Below the pieces are notes generated by a model that searched no databases, was not told where the DNA came from, and saw only the letters and a list, made by a program, of their open reading frames with translations. From contig JANQPX010000018.1 of assembly GCA_028285265.1 (NCBI GenBank), positions 264,400 to 328,399 of the forward strand: DNA of 64,000 bases, given 5' to 3'. This document shows positions 8,584 to 17,498 of the stretch, piece after piece (the first letter of the stretch is position 1; every line of letters starts with the position of its first letter). This DNA is from Geminicoccaceae bacterium (GTDB lineage: Bacteria > Pseudomonadota > Alphaproteobacteria > Geminicoccales > Geminicoccaceae). The translations under genes and the position numbers were made by a program.

Positions 8584-9285
8584 ATGAATAAGCAAGTCTG
8601 GGACTGGGGTGGTTTCTTCGACTACCTCTCCAATGAATTTCTGTTTTATGGGGTCTTGACCACCCTCGGACTCACGGTTGCGGCGATCTTCGGTGGGTTA
8701 ATCCTTGGCGTCGTGCTGGCCTTGATGCGCATGTCGCCGCTTCGCCCTGTCTCGATCATCGCGCAAGCCTATATCTGGCTGTTTCGCGGCACGCCACTTC
8801 TGGTCCAGCTCTTAATCATCTACACTGGTCTTCCGCTTGCGATCGGCGTCCGCTTCAGCGTGCTCGAAGCAGCGCTTCTCGGTCTCATCCTGAACGAAGC
8901 CGCCTATCTTGCCGAGATCGTTCGTTCCGGCATTCTTTCCGTGCCCGAGGGCCAGAGCAATGCTGGCAAGGCACTGGGCTTCACGAACACTCAGGTGATG
9001 CGCTACGTCGTCATGCCCCAGGCAACGCGGATCATCATCCCACCGCTTGGCAACAGCGTGAACGGCCTTTTGAAGACCACATCGGTCACATCAGTGATCT
9101 CGATGGAGGAGTTACTACGGCGCACGCAAATTCTGATCCAAGAGAAATTCCTGGTGCTCGAGCTCTTCGCCGTTGCCGCTATCTATTATCTGATCTTGAC
9201 CACACTTTGGGACGTCGTTCAGCGCCGGATCGAGGCACGTTACGGCAAAGCCTATAGCAAGGTGCAGATCCCGGAGAGCTATTAG
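8584..9285 (+). CDS. Amino acid ABC transporter permease (HisM/GlnP family)
   Basis: This 233-residue inner-membrane protein has about five hydrophobic helices, beginning with the N-terminal helix around LTVAAIFGGLILGVVLALM. The conserved ATPase-coupling EAA loop is in ILSVPEGQSNAGKALG, and the RGTPLLVQ motif is typical of this family. Only one permease is encoded, so it may act as a homodimer or pair with a product encoded elsewhere. It is third in the plus-strand set after the DapA-family lyase and binding protein, and should work with the ATPase at 2945-3673. The ATG at 8584 has no strong ribosome site; the intercistronic hairpin upstream suggests lower expression than the binding protein. 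Confidence 0.92.
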   Translation: MNKQVWDWGGFFDYLSNEFLFYGVLTTLGLTVAAIFGGLILGVVLALMRMSPLRPVSIIAQAYIWLFRGTPLLVQLLIIYTGLPLAIGVRFSVLEAALLGLILNEAAYLAEIVRSGILSVPEGQSNAGKALGFTNTQVMRYVVMPQATRIIIPPLGNSVNGLLKTTSVTSVISMEELLRRTQILIQEKFLVLELFAVAAIYYLILTTLWDVVQRRIEARYGKAYSKVQIPESY

Positions 9286-9431
9286 CGACTTTAGCTGACC
9301 TAAAGAGGTGAGGACACTTACCAAGCCGTCAAAACGCGTTGACGCGCAGGCCCGAGAGCGTCCATGCTATTTTTAAGGCCAAAATGCTGCTTCAGCAGCC
9401 AAAGAAATGCCGTCTTATAGGGAGGATCGAT

Positions 9432-10448
9432 ATGATCGACGTGAAATGTATTTTCGCAGCGGGATTAACTTTTGCTGCCCTTCAGGGCTTTGCCATCGCT
9501 GATGAAACAACGCGTGTCGCCCTGGTCCCCGGTGGCCCTCATCCTTACTTTGCGGCTTGGGAGCAAGCTGGCGTCGATGCTGCTGCTGAGTTCGGGCTTG
9601 GTGCGGCGGACTACAAGGTGCCGCAAAAATGGGAACTCGGGCTCCAAAACCAGATGCTGGAAAGCCTTGTAACCCAAGGGTATAACGCCTTCCTCGTTTT
9701 CCCCGGCGACCCTGTCGGGACGGTAGCCATCGCCGACGAGCTCGCTGATACCGGCGCTCCTGTCATGGCCCTTGCTGGCTGTCTGAAAGACCCTTCAAAC
9801 GCCGTTTTTTGTATGGGAACCGATACAGGCAACTCCGCCTATCTAGGCACCAAGGAGTTGCTGGCGGTGCTTGGAGAGGGAGCGAAGATTGCCCACTTCA
9901 CTGGCTTCCTGGTCGATCCCAATACGCAGCTGCGCATCGATGCCGTGGAGAAAGCAGCTGCCGAAGGTGGTGCTGAGGTCGTACAGGTGATTGCAGATAT
10001 TGATGCACCCGAACCGGCAGAAGAGAAGATCAACGCCTATCTCGCAGCTCATGCCGATGACGTTGATGGCATTATCACCACCGCCTGGGTACCGGCGGTG
10101 GTCGCATCTAACGCACTTCGCAAGATTGGCGACAAGCGAATCCAGATGGTTGGTATCGACCACGACGAGGTCGTTTTAGGCGCCATCAAAGATGGCTTTG
10201 TGCACGGTACGATGCTGCAAAACCCCTATGGGCAGGGATATATCGGCTCCTTTGCGGCTGACAGACTCCGCTCGGGCTGCACCGTGAAGGCGGACGCGCC
10301 TTTCAAATCGAACGCACTCACCGACAAATTCATCGACAGCGGGACAGTGTTTGCCGGCATCGACGATGTCGACAACTACGTCGTCTCTATGCAGTCGATT
10401 ACCGAAGAGCTCTTCGAAACATTCGAAGCGACGTATCTCGATTGCTGA
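9432..10448 (+). CDS. Sugar ABC transporter substrate-binding protein
   Basis: This is a 338-residue exported binding protein of the ribose-binding (Peripla_BP_4) superfamily. I chose the ATG at 9432 because GGGAGGA lies 7 bases upstream and the following residues form a proper signal peptide (about 1-23, ending GFAIA/DET); the open frame reaches back to 9339 but without either feature. The mature protein opens with RVALVPGGPHPYFAAWEQAG and has the second-lobe strand RIQMVGIDHDEVVLGAIKDG. Several cysteines are present (for example GCLKDP, VFCMG), unusual for this group and possibly a disulfide. It heads an operon with two permeases and an ATPase (10519-14062). The linked aldo/keto reductase and lactonase suggest an aldose ligand. 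Confidence 0.9.
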   Translation: MIDVKCIFAAGLTFAALQGFAIADETTRVALVPGGPHPYFAAWEQAGVDAAAEFGLGAADYKVPQKWELGLQNQMLESLVTQGYNAFLVFPGDPVGTVAIADELADTGAPVMALAGCLKDPSNAVFCMGTDTGNSAYLGTKELLAVLGEGAKIAHFTGFLVDPNTQLRIDAVEKAAAEGGAEVVQVIADIDAPEPAEEKINAYLAAHADDVDGIITTAWVPAVVASNALRKIGDKRIQMVGIDHDEVVLGAIKDGFVHGTMLQNPYGQGYIGSFAADRLRSGCTVKADAPFKSNALTDKFIDSGTVFAGIDDVDNYVVSMQSITEELFETFEATYLDC

Positions 10449-10459
10449 GACATGCTTTC

Positions 10460-10485
10460 GTGCGGAGCCTGGAATCGCTCCGCAC
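10460..10485 (+). other. Intercistronic stem-loop after the binding-protein gene
   Basis: GTGCGGAGC (10460-10468) and GCTCCGCAC (10477-10485) form a perfect 9-bp stem with an 8-base loop, 11 bases after the binding-protein stop and before the first permease. There is no T-run after it. It probably protects the upstream mRNA or reduces read-through. Confidence 0.65.
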
Positions 10486-10518
10486 ATTCATCCGACGTAA
10501 CTGGCGGTATCGCTGACC

Positions 10519-11559
10519 ATGGCGAACGGTGATGCGAACATCGCCATCGACACCGGCAACATGCCAAAGCAGCAAGATAGGTTGCGCGCACCGTTTCGTT
10601 TTCTGCTGAGTAATGAATTCGGGCTGATCATCCTGATCATCCTGTTCACGATCATCTTCTCGACGCTGTCTCCGGCATTTTTGTCGAAATTCAGCTTGTT
10701 TGCGTTGGGCCGGAATGCGGCCGTCAACATCATGATCGGCTTCTCCATGATGATCGTGATCATCACAGGAGGGCTGAACCTGTCGGTCGGTGCTATCGGC
10801 GTCACCTCGGCAATGTTTGGCGGTTGGCTGATGCAGGCCCTTGGTCTGCCCTGGATTCTTGGTCTGATTGGTGGTCTGGCGATGGGTGCAGCTCTAGGGG
10901 CGATTAATGGCGTGATCATCGTACGCTCCGGCCTCCATAGCTTTATCATCACGCTTGCAACGATGAGCATCTTTTTCGGTGTCATGATTTTTCTGACCCA
11001 GGCCGAGTCGTATCGGGACATCTCCCCGGCCTTTGCCGGCTTCGGACGGATGAAGATCTTTGGCGTGCTCTCGCCGCTTCTCATCACGGCCTTTGTTGTC
11101 GGGATCGCGCTTTCGGCGTTGTTTCGGTTCACGGCGATCGGGCGAGAAATGCTGGCGGCCGGCGCCAATCCACGCGCGGCTGAACTCTCGGGCATCCGTG
11201 TCCAACGCATGATCAGCTATTGCCATGTGCTCTCGGGCGTGCTTGCGGCTATGGCTGGATTGATGCTCGTGGCACGGACCGGTGCAGCGATCCCATCAAT
11301 GGCAGGTCAACTCGGTCAAGACTGGCTATTGCCTGCCTTTCTTGGTCCTGTGCTCGGTGGAACCCTTCTGACGGGCGGGCGCGTGTCGGTGCTTGGCACC
11401 CTCTTGGGGGCCTTTTTGGTGACAATGCTGACAGCGGGATTGCTCTTGATGCAGGTTGGCGCCTTTTGGATCCAAACGTATCTTGGCCTGCTTCTCCTCG
11501 CGGCTGTTCTCCTCGACCTACTTCGACGATCCTACCTTGCGCAGAGAAAGCTGGTCTGA
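10519..11559 (+). CDS. Sugar ABC transporter permease 1 (RbsC family)
   Basis: This 346-residue inner-membrane permease has around eight to ten hydrophobic helices. It carries RbsC-family marks: GGLNLSVGAIGVTSAMFGG after the third helix, GAALGAINGVIIV, and the cytoplasmic coupling helix GREMLAAGANPRAAELSGI. The C-terminal part has the usual GGTLLTGGRVSVLGTLLGA stretch. Its stop overlaps the start of the second permease (TGATG), indicating coupled translation. With the second permease (11559-12524), similar in layout but clearly different in sequence, it likely forms a heterodimeric channel, since one ATPase and one binding protein serve both. Confidence 0.93.
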   Translation: MANGDANIAIDTGNMPKQQDRLRAPFRFLLSNEFGLIILIILFTIIFSTLSPAFLSKFSLFALGRNAAVNIMIGFSMMIVIITGGLNLSVGAIGVTSAMFGGWLMQALGLPWILGLIGGLAMGAALGAINGVIIVRSGLHSFIITLATMSIFFGVMIFLTQAESYRDISPAFAGFGRMKIFGVLSPLLITAFVVGIALSALFRFTAIGREMLAAGANPRAAELSGIRVQRMISYCHVLSGVLAAMAGLMLVARTGAAIPSMAGQLGQDWLLPAFLGPVLGGTLLTGGRVSVLGTLLGAFLVTMLTAGLLLMQVGAFWIQTYLGLLLLAAVLLDLLRRSYLAQRKLV

Positions 11560-12524
11560 TGCAGAAGGCCTGGCAATCAGACTGGTTTGGACCCTTCGCG
11601 ATTACGCTTGCAGCGATCGTGATCGTCGGGGTGCTGAACCCGTCATTCCTATCGCCGTTCAACATTCAGATTTTGCTGCTTGCCATCTCGGTGAATGCGA
11701 TGATCGCCTTCTCGCAGATGATCATCATTGCGATCGGGCAGATGAACCTATCGGTCGGCGCCATCGGCGGGTTAGCGGCGATTTCCTTCGCCGGCATGAT
11801 GGAGGTTTGGGGGCTCCCCTGGCCGATTGCTGCTGTCCTCGCTCTCATGATCGGCCTTTTTGCCGGCATCGCTAATGGCGCCTTCGTTGCCTTCACCGGC
11901 ATCTCGGCTTTTGTGGTGACCTTAGCAAGCCTCTCCGTCTTTAAGGGTATCAATCTTGGGATTACTGAGGCGCAGCCCTTCTATCAAATTCCAGATTCCG
12001 TGAAGGCCATCGGCAACGAAACCTTTCTTCATCCACTGCCCTGGTTGGTGATTCCTGCGGTCTTGGTGGCCGTATCGTTATGGTATCTCTTGTTTCGCCT
12101 CCCTTTGGGCCGGAGCATTCTCGCTGTTGGCGGTAATAGCCATGCCGCGGAATTGTCGGGCATCTCCGTCCCAGGCGTCGTGATCGTGGCGCATGCGATT
12201 TCAGGCTTACTCGCAGCCCTTGCCGGCATCATGCTGGTCGGACGCTTGCAACTCGGTCAACCCACCATCGGTGACGACTGGCTGATCCTTAGCTTTGCGG
12301 CCCCAGTGATTGGCGGCGCAATTTTGACAGGCGGCAAGGTCAGCGTCGCTGGCACCTTTCTTGGCGTTGCTATTGTCGCGATCATCACGCAAGTGCTCGT
12401 CCTCTTCAGCATCGATCCTTTTCTGGTCCAAGTGGTTTTGGGCGGGCTTATTCTTTGGGCCGTGGGTGTAAACCGGCTCCGTGAAGTGAGGGCGGAGCGG
12501 CAAAGCTCGGCAGCAGGCGCATGA
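11559..12524 (+). CDS. Sugar ABC transporter permease 2 (RbsC family)
   Basis: This is a 321-residue inner-membrane permease starting at the ATG that shares its first base with the stop of permease 1. The open frame extends upstream to 11220 but there overlaps permease 1 and looks non-coding. Family features are QMNLSVGAIGGLAAISFAG, GIANGAFVAFTGI, the coupling segment GRSILAVGGNSHAAELSGI and the late GGAILTGGKVSVAGTFLG. It overlaps the ATPase start by 4 bases (ATGA). The pairing of two RbsC homologues in one operon implies a heteromeric translocation pore. Confidence 0.92.
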   Translation: MQKAWQSDWFGPFAITLAAIVIVGVLNPSFLSPFNIQILLLAISVNAMIAFSQMIIIAIGQMNLSVGAIGGLAAISFAGMMEVWGLPWPIAAVLALMIGLFAGIANGAFVAFTGISAFVVTLASLSVFKGINLGITEAQPFYQIPDSVKAIGNETFLHPLPWLVIPAVLVAVSLWYLLFRLPLGRSILAVGGNSHAAELSGISVPGVVIVAHAISGLLAALAGIMLVGRLQLGQPTIGDDWLILSFAAPVIGGAILTGGKVSVAGTFLGVAIVAIITQVLVLFSIDPFLVQVVLGGLILWAVGVNRLREVRAERQSSAAGA

Positions 12525-14062
12525 CCGAGCTCGCCTTCACAGCACAGAACATGACCAAAACTTTCCCCGGCGTCACCGCCTTGAGTGATGTGGCGCTAAC
12601 CTTGGAGCAAGGATCGATCCATGCCCTGCTGGGAGAGAATGGTGCGGGTAAATCGACACTGATTAAGGTGATGACCGGGGTGTACCGTCCAGACAGTGGG
12701 GAGATGCGTCTCGGTGGAAATCCGTTTGCTCCACACAACACGCGGGATGCCATTGCTCAAGGCATTGGTGTGGTTCACCAAGAACGAAATCTAATCCCGC
12801 GTTTTTCCATCGCCGAGAACATCTTTCTTGAAAAGCTGAGTCCTCATCCCTTAAGCCGTATTGACTATCCCGTGCTTTACCAGGATGCGCGCCAATGGCT
12901 TGAGATGCTGGAGATCGACGCTGATCCGGCAACGCCCGTCGACCAGCTCAGCGTCGCCAAGATGCAACTTGTCGAGATCGCCAAGGCGCTATCGCTTAAC
13001 TCTAGAATCCTACTACTAGACGAACCCACAGCCTCGCTGACACCGCATGAAACCGACACGCTTTTCGGCATCCTTCGCCGTCTTCGTGACGAGGGCGTCA
13101 GCCTGATCTTCGTTAGCCATAAGCTCGAAGAGGTTCAGGAAATCTGCGATCAGGTGACGGTGTTACGAGATGGTGTCAACGCCTGTCAGAGCCGTCCACT
13201 GGACGGGCTGGACCGCCAAAGCATTGTGCGCTTGATGATTGGGCGAAGCGAGCAGATTCCCGACTGGTCCGACCGCGATCGAACGGGCAATAGGCTCGCG
13301 TTGGAGTTAGAAGATATTACCACCGAGCTCGGCCATATGAAGGTCAGTTTCAAGGTCCATGAGGGTGAAATTGTTGGCCTCTACGGACTTGTTGGGGCTG
13401 GGCGCAGCGAGTTAGCAAAAGCCCTGCTTGGAAAATACAAGATCACGCGCGGTGTCGTTAAACTGGGCGGCGAGCCTGTCCAGATCCAGGGCGTTGCTGA
13501 TGCTGTCGGCCGTCACGGGATCGGTTATGTCAGCGAGGATAGGAAGAGCGAAGGCTTGATCCTGATTCACTCCGTTCTGGAAAATGTCGGCATGACGGTC
13601 TGGCGACGGTTGGCAAGCTGGTTCGGTCTTTTAGGTCGCGGGCAAGTTCGTCTCCGCACTGAGCCTTTCATCAAGAAGCTGGATGTCAGAACACCGTCAT
13701 TGGAACAATATGTCGGCAATCTTTCCGGTGGGAATCAACAGAAAGTAAGCGTTGCCAAGTGGCTTGCCGCCGAGGTCAAAATCCTCATTGTCGACGAACC
13801 CTCGGTGGGCATCGACATCAAGACCAAGGCCTACTTGCATCAGCTCATTCGCGAACTGTCTGATAGCGGAACGGCGCTCATTCTGATCACCAGCGACATG
13901 CCCGAAATGATTGCCCTTGCCGATCGTATCGTCGTCATGAACGACTATCAGCTGATGGGCGAAATCACCAACACACGTGTCTATAAAGATATGAGCGAGC
14001 GCATCATGGATCTGATCCAACGGGACGCGTTGTCAGTGCCAAGTGTTGAGCCCGTCGAGTGA
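12521..14062 (+). CDS. Sugar ABC transporter ATP-binding protein with two ATPase domains (RbsA/MglA family)
   Basis: This 513-residue protein has tandem nucleotide-binding domains. Domain 1 has Walker A GENGAGKST (about 37-45), Q-loop VVHQERNLIPRF, a weakly conserved signature (QLSVAKMQ) and Walker B ILLLDEPTASLT. Domain 2 has the degenerate first loop GLVGAGRSE typical of RbsA-type C-terminal domains, signature LSGGNQQK and Walker B ILIVDEPSVGID. Such proteins hydrolyse ATP mainly through one site while both halves dimerise. It is coupled by a 4-base overlap to permease 2 and is the last transporter gene. The aldo/keto reductase reading frame begins just after it. Confidence 0.95.
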   Translation: MTELAFTAQNMTKTFPGVTALSDVALTLEQGSIHALLGENGAGKSTLIKVMTGVYRPDSGEMRLGGNPFAPHNTRDAIAQGIGVVHQERNLIPRFSIAENIFLEKLSPHPLSRIDYPVLYQDARQWLEMLEIDADPATPVDQLSVAKMQLVEIAKALSLNSRILLLDEPTASLTPHETDTLFGILRRLRDEGVSLIFVSHKLEEVQEICDQVTVLRDGVNACQSRPLDGLDRQSIVRLMIGRSEQIPDWSDRDRTGNRLALELEDITTELGHMKVSFKVHEGEIVGLYGLVGAGRSELAKALLGKYKITRGVVKLGGEPVQIQGVADAVGRHGIGYVSEDRKSEGLILIHSVLENVGMTVWRRLASWFGLLGRGQVRLRTEPFIKKLDVRTPSLEQYVGNLSGGNQQKVSVAKWLAAEVKILIVDEPSVGIDIKTKAYLHQLIRELSDSGTALILITSDMPEMIALADRIVVMNDYQLMGEITNTRVYKDMSERIMDLIQRDALSVPSVEPVE

Positions 14063-14102
14063 TGCCTTCGGCGCAACCCGAATGGATCAGGGAGGCTTGT
14101 CA

Positions 14103-15095
14103 GTGCCGTTGATGATGAGAGGTACATCAAGACAACTTCCGCGGCTGGGCTTCGGCGGCGCACCGATCGGCGGCCTCTTAAGTGACGTCGACGCAGAGTC
14201 AGCGATGGGAGCGCTCAAGACGGCTCTTGAACGCGGTGTGCGCTATGTTGACACTGCGCCATTCTATGGCTTCGGTATGTCAGAGCGGCGAATTGGCAAT
14301 GCACTGCGCGGACGCGATGATGTCATTCTATCCACCAAGGTCGGCCGTCTGCTGAAGCCCGGTCTTCCAGACGATCCAGCGTCAATGGGCTGGCCTACTC
14401 CCTTGCCGTTCCATCCCGTTTACGATTACAGCTACGATGGCGTTATGCGTTCCTACGAGGACAGTCTTCAGCGGCTTGGTCTTGATCGAATCGACATCCT
14501 TTACCTCCACGATATCGGTGCGTTTACGCACACAGATCCGGAGGAGGAAGCAAGGCATTTTGAAGAAGCTATGACCGGAGGTTATCGAGCGCTCGAAGCA
14601 CTCAGAACCGCCGGCGATATTGCAGGCTTTGGCATTGGTGTGAATGAAACCGAGGTCTCCATGCGCGCACTTGAGCGAGGAGATTGGGACGTCTTTCTTC
14701 TCGCCGGCCGCTACACCCTTCTTGAACAAACCGCGCTCGATCCGTTGCTCACGCGCTGCATCACACAAGGGGTCAGTGTGGTCATCGGCGGCCCATTCAA
14801 CTCCGGGGTCCTTGTCGGCGGCAAGACCTGGAACTACGCCGATGCGCCGATCGATATTGCGAATCGTGTCGCCGGCATCAAGCGTGTCTGTGACGCGCAT
14901 GACGTTGCTATGCCGGCCGCGGCCTTGCAATTCCCGCTCGCTCATCCCGTCGTTGCCAGCGTCATTCCAGGAACGCGCTCTGAGCAGGAACAGCGCGAAC
15001 TTCTCTCATGGTGGACATCAGAAATTCCGGCCGCACTCTGGGACGATCTGAAGTTTGAAGAACTCTTGGATCCGTCAGCGCCAACACCACGTTAG
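14103..15095 (+). CDS. Aldo/keto reductase, likely aldose 1-dehydrogenase
   Basis: This is a roughly 330-residue (beta/alpha)8 NAD(P)-dependent enzyme. The tetrad Asp-Tyr-Lys-His is visible in VDTAPFYGFG (Asp and Tyr), STKVGR (Lys) and LYLHDIG (His). Overall it resembles the D-threo-aldose/L-fucose 1-dehydrogenase group, which oxidises aldoses to lactones. I chose the GTG at 14103 because GGGAGG (14090-14095) is 7 bases upstream. An ATG at 14082 or the ATGs at 14112/14115 are possible; the open frame reaches 14043. It follows the ABC transporter by 40 bases and is probably in the same operon. The lactone it would make suits the amidohydrolase at 16514. The substrate assignment is inference. 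Confidence 0.85.
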   Translation: MPLMMRGTSRQLPRLGFGGAPIGGLLSDVDAESAMGALKTALERGVRYVDTAPFYGFGMSERRIGNALRGRDDVILSTKVGRLLKPGLPDDPASMGWPTPLPFHPVYDYSYDGVMRSYEDSLQRLGLDRIDILYLHDIGAFTHTDPEEEARHFEEAMTGGYRALEALRTAGDIAGFGIGVNETEVSMRALERGDWDVFLLAGRYTLLEQTALDPLLTRCITQGVSVVIGGPFNSGVLVGGKTWNYADAPIDIANRVAGIKRVCDAHDVAMPAAALQFPLAHPVVASVIPGTRSEQEQRELLSWWTSEIPAALWDDLKFEELLDPSAPTPR

Positions 15096-15261
15096 GCCAG
15101 GTTTAGTTTTGACAACAGAGGTCTTGCGCTCCTGTCGGATCAGAGGTCCCTAGGACAAGGTGCTTATCAAAAGGCAACCGTACCGACGATTGTCATGGTT
15201 TCGGTTGAAGGCCGAGCGAATTTCAAGAATGACGCTGCGCAAGTTCTCCGATTGCAGCTTT

Positions 15262-16347
15262 CTATCGCAGCTCCGGCACAGGCATGCCCCCACTCCTGCT
15301 CGACTGCCAGCAGGCTTCGACCAGAGCCATGGTCCGGGCCGCGTCCTCGACGGCAGTGTGCAGAAGCGGATCCTCACCGGCTGCAAATCGCTGGAGGTTC
15401 GCCATGACGCCGATAAACGCATCGGGAAACCACCTGCCGCTCATCGGCACCGGGACCCAGTCTGTTCCCTTGGTCTTGATGTGAACTTCTTCGGGTTCAC
15501 CTTCGGGGTAGTTTAGGAGTAAGCCGAGTTTGACATAGGCTGCTCCGTTCTGACCATCGATGCGCACGCCGGCTTCCTGATACGGACCATCGTGTTTCCA
15601 GGTATGATTGAGGGAGAGGCAACAGCGCGTCGTATCACCATAGTTGAGGATCGTGCTGGTTCGTGCATCGGCGAGATTGGGATGATCCGGATGTTTGACT
15701 GAATGGCTATAGACTCCGCACGGGTCGCCAAGCACGGATCGGATCCAATCCAAATAGTGGATTGAGTGCATGATCACCTCGACTGCCTCCAGATCAGCCA
15801 TGAACGGCCAAAGTTCCCAGGGTTGGCGGAGTGTGAGATGGATCGACAGATCGGTGATGTCGCCGATCAATCCTTGATCGATCGCATCGCGGAACGCCAG
15901 CATCATGGGCGAGAATCGTAGCTGGAAATTGACGGCAGCGGTCAAACGACGAGCATGGCATAGCCGGACGATCTCACAGGCGTTTTGAAAATTGCGCCCC
16001 AACGGTTTCTGGATAAGGACAACCGCACCTTCAGGCAGTGCCGAAAGGACTTCCAGAACCGCTTCCGGCGGCAGCGCAAGGTCGAACACCACGTCCGTTT
16101 CGGCAACCGTCTCGGCAAGGCTTGAATAGATGCGCTTGATTCCAAAGTCGCTCGCAAGACACCTTGCCCGGTCTTGATCGATATCGAAAACACCAGCGAC
16201 TGGCAGGCCGGACTTCTTATAGGCGGGTAAATGCGCGTCGCGAACAATGCCGCCACAACCAATGACGACAATGGGCTGAGGGGTCGACGGCATGGGCCAA
16301 GTTTGCCGGAGCTGTTTGATTGGCTCGATGTCGTCGCCCTGAATCAC
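15262..16347 (-). CDS. Gfo/Idh/MocA-family NAD(P)-dependent oxidoreductase
   Basis: This is a 361-residue enzyme with an N-terminal Rossmann fold (VVIGCGGIVRDAHLPAY, about residues 27-43) and the family motif for nicotinamide and substrate binding, IQKPLGRNFQ. The C-terminal alpha/beta domain includes HSIHYLDWIRSVLG with a likely catalytic His. Relatives oxidise or reduce sugars, inositols and their derivatives. The GTG at 16347 gives an N-terminal extension of about 20 residues (with PIKQLRQTWPMP); an ATG at 16293 would remove it. It converges with the aldo/keto reductase and is divergent from the amidohydrolase, so it belongs to the sugar locus but is separately transcribed. Confidence 0.87.
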   Translation of the reverse strand: MIQGDDIEPIKQLRQTWPMPSTPQPIVVIGCGGIVRDAHLPAYKKSGLPVAGVFDIDQDRARCLASDFGIKRIYSSLAETVAETDVVFDLALPPEAVLEVLSALPEGAVVLIQKPLGRNFQNACEIVRLCHARRLTAAVNFQLRFSPMMLAFRDAIDQGLIGDITDLSIHLTLRQPWELWPFMADLEAVEVIMHSIHYLDWIRSVLGDPCGVYSHSVKHPDHPNLADARTSTILNYGDTTRCCLSLNHTWKHDGPYQEAGVRIDGQNGAAYVKLGLLLNYPEGEPEEVHIKTKGTDWVPVPMSGRWFPDAFIGVMANLQRFAAGEDPLLHTAVEDAARTMALVEACWQSSRSGGMPVPELR

Positions 16348-16513
16348 GCTCCGTCCCCGCCGACAGGTACCATCACCATGTCGGCTTCTGTAGTCTCTGT
16401 TGCCATGCTGTGTTCCCAGCTATTTGTATCTAAGCCTAACACAATTATGATGCCTTGAATGAGATGAACTTGCCGGTAGGACAGGCAGGTCGATAGGAGG
16501 CAGCGGCATCGTC

Positions 16514-17368
16514 ATGGACATTTTGGATACGCATCAACATCTCATCTATCCCGACCGTTTTGGCTATCCATGGACCGACGAGATTGAGGCGCTCGCGGGC
16601 CGTCGCTTTCATTATGAAGACTATCGCGAATTGGCCGCTGGTACCGGCATTACGAACACATTGTTCATGGAGGCAGATGCCGAAGATTGGCAGGCCGAGA
16701 CCGATGAGGTGTTGGCCATGGTCGACAATCCGGCGACGATCATTTCTGGCGTCATCGCCAATTGCCGCCCCGAAGATCCGGGCTTCGATGCCTGGCTCGA
16801 CACCATCGCAAATCGACCCGTCGTCGGATTGCGTCGCATTCTGCATGTCATGCCAGATGAACTCTCCCAGGATGAAGCGTTCAGAGCCAATTTACGTAAG
16901 CTCTCCGGTCGAGGACTCACTTTTGATCTTTGCTTTCTTGGCCGGCAATTAGGCATCGCTGCTGAGCTCGCCAGAAGCTGTGAAAACGTGCAGTTCGTCC
17001 TTGATCATTGCGGTGTCCCGGACATCGCCTCCGGGTCCCTGGACCCCTGGCGCGATCAGATTCGGGCGCTCGCGGCCATGCCAAACGTCGCATGCAAGAT
17101 TTCCGGCGTAACCGCCTACGCAAAGCCGGGCGACGGAACGATCAATGTCGTGCGACCTTGGGTCGAGCACTGCATTGAGTGCTTTGGCTGGGACAGGGTC
17201 ATTTGGGGCAGTGACTGGCCTGTTTGCAACATCAATGCCGGGCTTGTCGAATGGGTCGCAATTTCCCGCGACATCGTCTCGGGCGAGGATCCTTCGAACC
17301 AAGCCAAGCTTTTCCGTAACAATGCCATCGACATATACGGTCTCGGAGGAAGAGGCCTTCTCACCTAA
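16514..17368 (+). CDS. Amidohydrolase-2 family lactonase (COG3618 type)
   Basis: This is a 284-residue TIM-barrel hydrolase. The HxH metal motif is in DTHQHLIYP near the N-terminus. Further family marks are FVLDHCGVPD, ACKISGVTAY and the final metal Asp in WGSDWPVCN. COG3618 enzymes include L-fuconolactonase, L-rhamnonolactonase and 2-pyrone-4,6-dicarboxylate lactonase. A GGAGG site sits a few bases before the ATG at 16514. Together with the aldo/keto reductase (14103) and Gfo/Idh enzyme (15262) it fits an aldose to lactone to sugar-acid pathway for the sugar imported by the 9432-14062 transporter. The sugar-acid dehydratase expected next is not in the window. Confidence 0.87.
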   Translation: MDILDTHQHLIYPDRFGYPWTDEIEALAGRRFHYEDYRELAAGTGITNTLFMEADAEDWQAETDEVLAMVDNPATIISGVIANCRPEDPGFDAWLDTIANRPVVGLRRILHVMPDELSQDEAFRANLRKLSGRGLTFDLCFLGRQLGIAAELARSCENVQFVLDHCGVPDIASGSLDPWRDQIRALAAMPNVACKISGVTAYAKPGDGTINVVRPWVEHCIECFGWDRVIWGSDWPVCNINAGLVEWVAISRDIVSGEDPSNQAKLFRNNAIDIYGLGGRGLLT

Positions 17369-17498
17369 CGTCGGAATAAGGCAAAAGTCGCCTTGGCCCG
17401 CAAGCTTGCCGTCATCCTGCATCGAATGCTGGACGAATTCGCCGTTTTGGAACCCGCTTCGCTGCTGAGCCAAGAGCGTTGGGATCGACGTGCATGAT

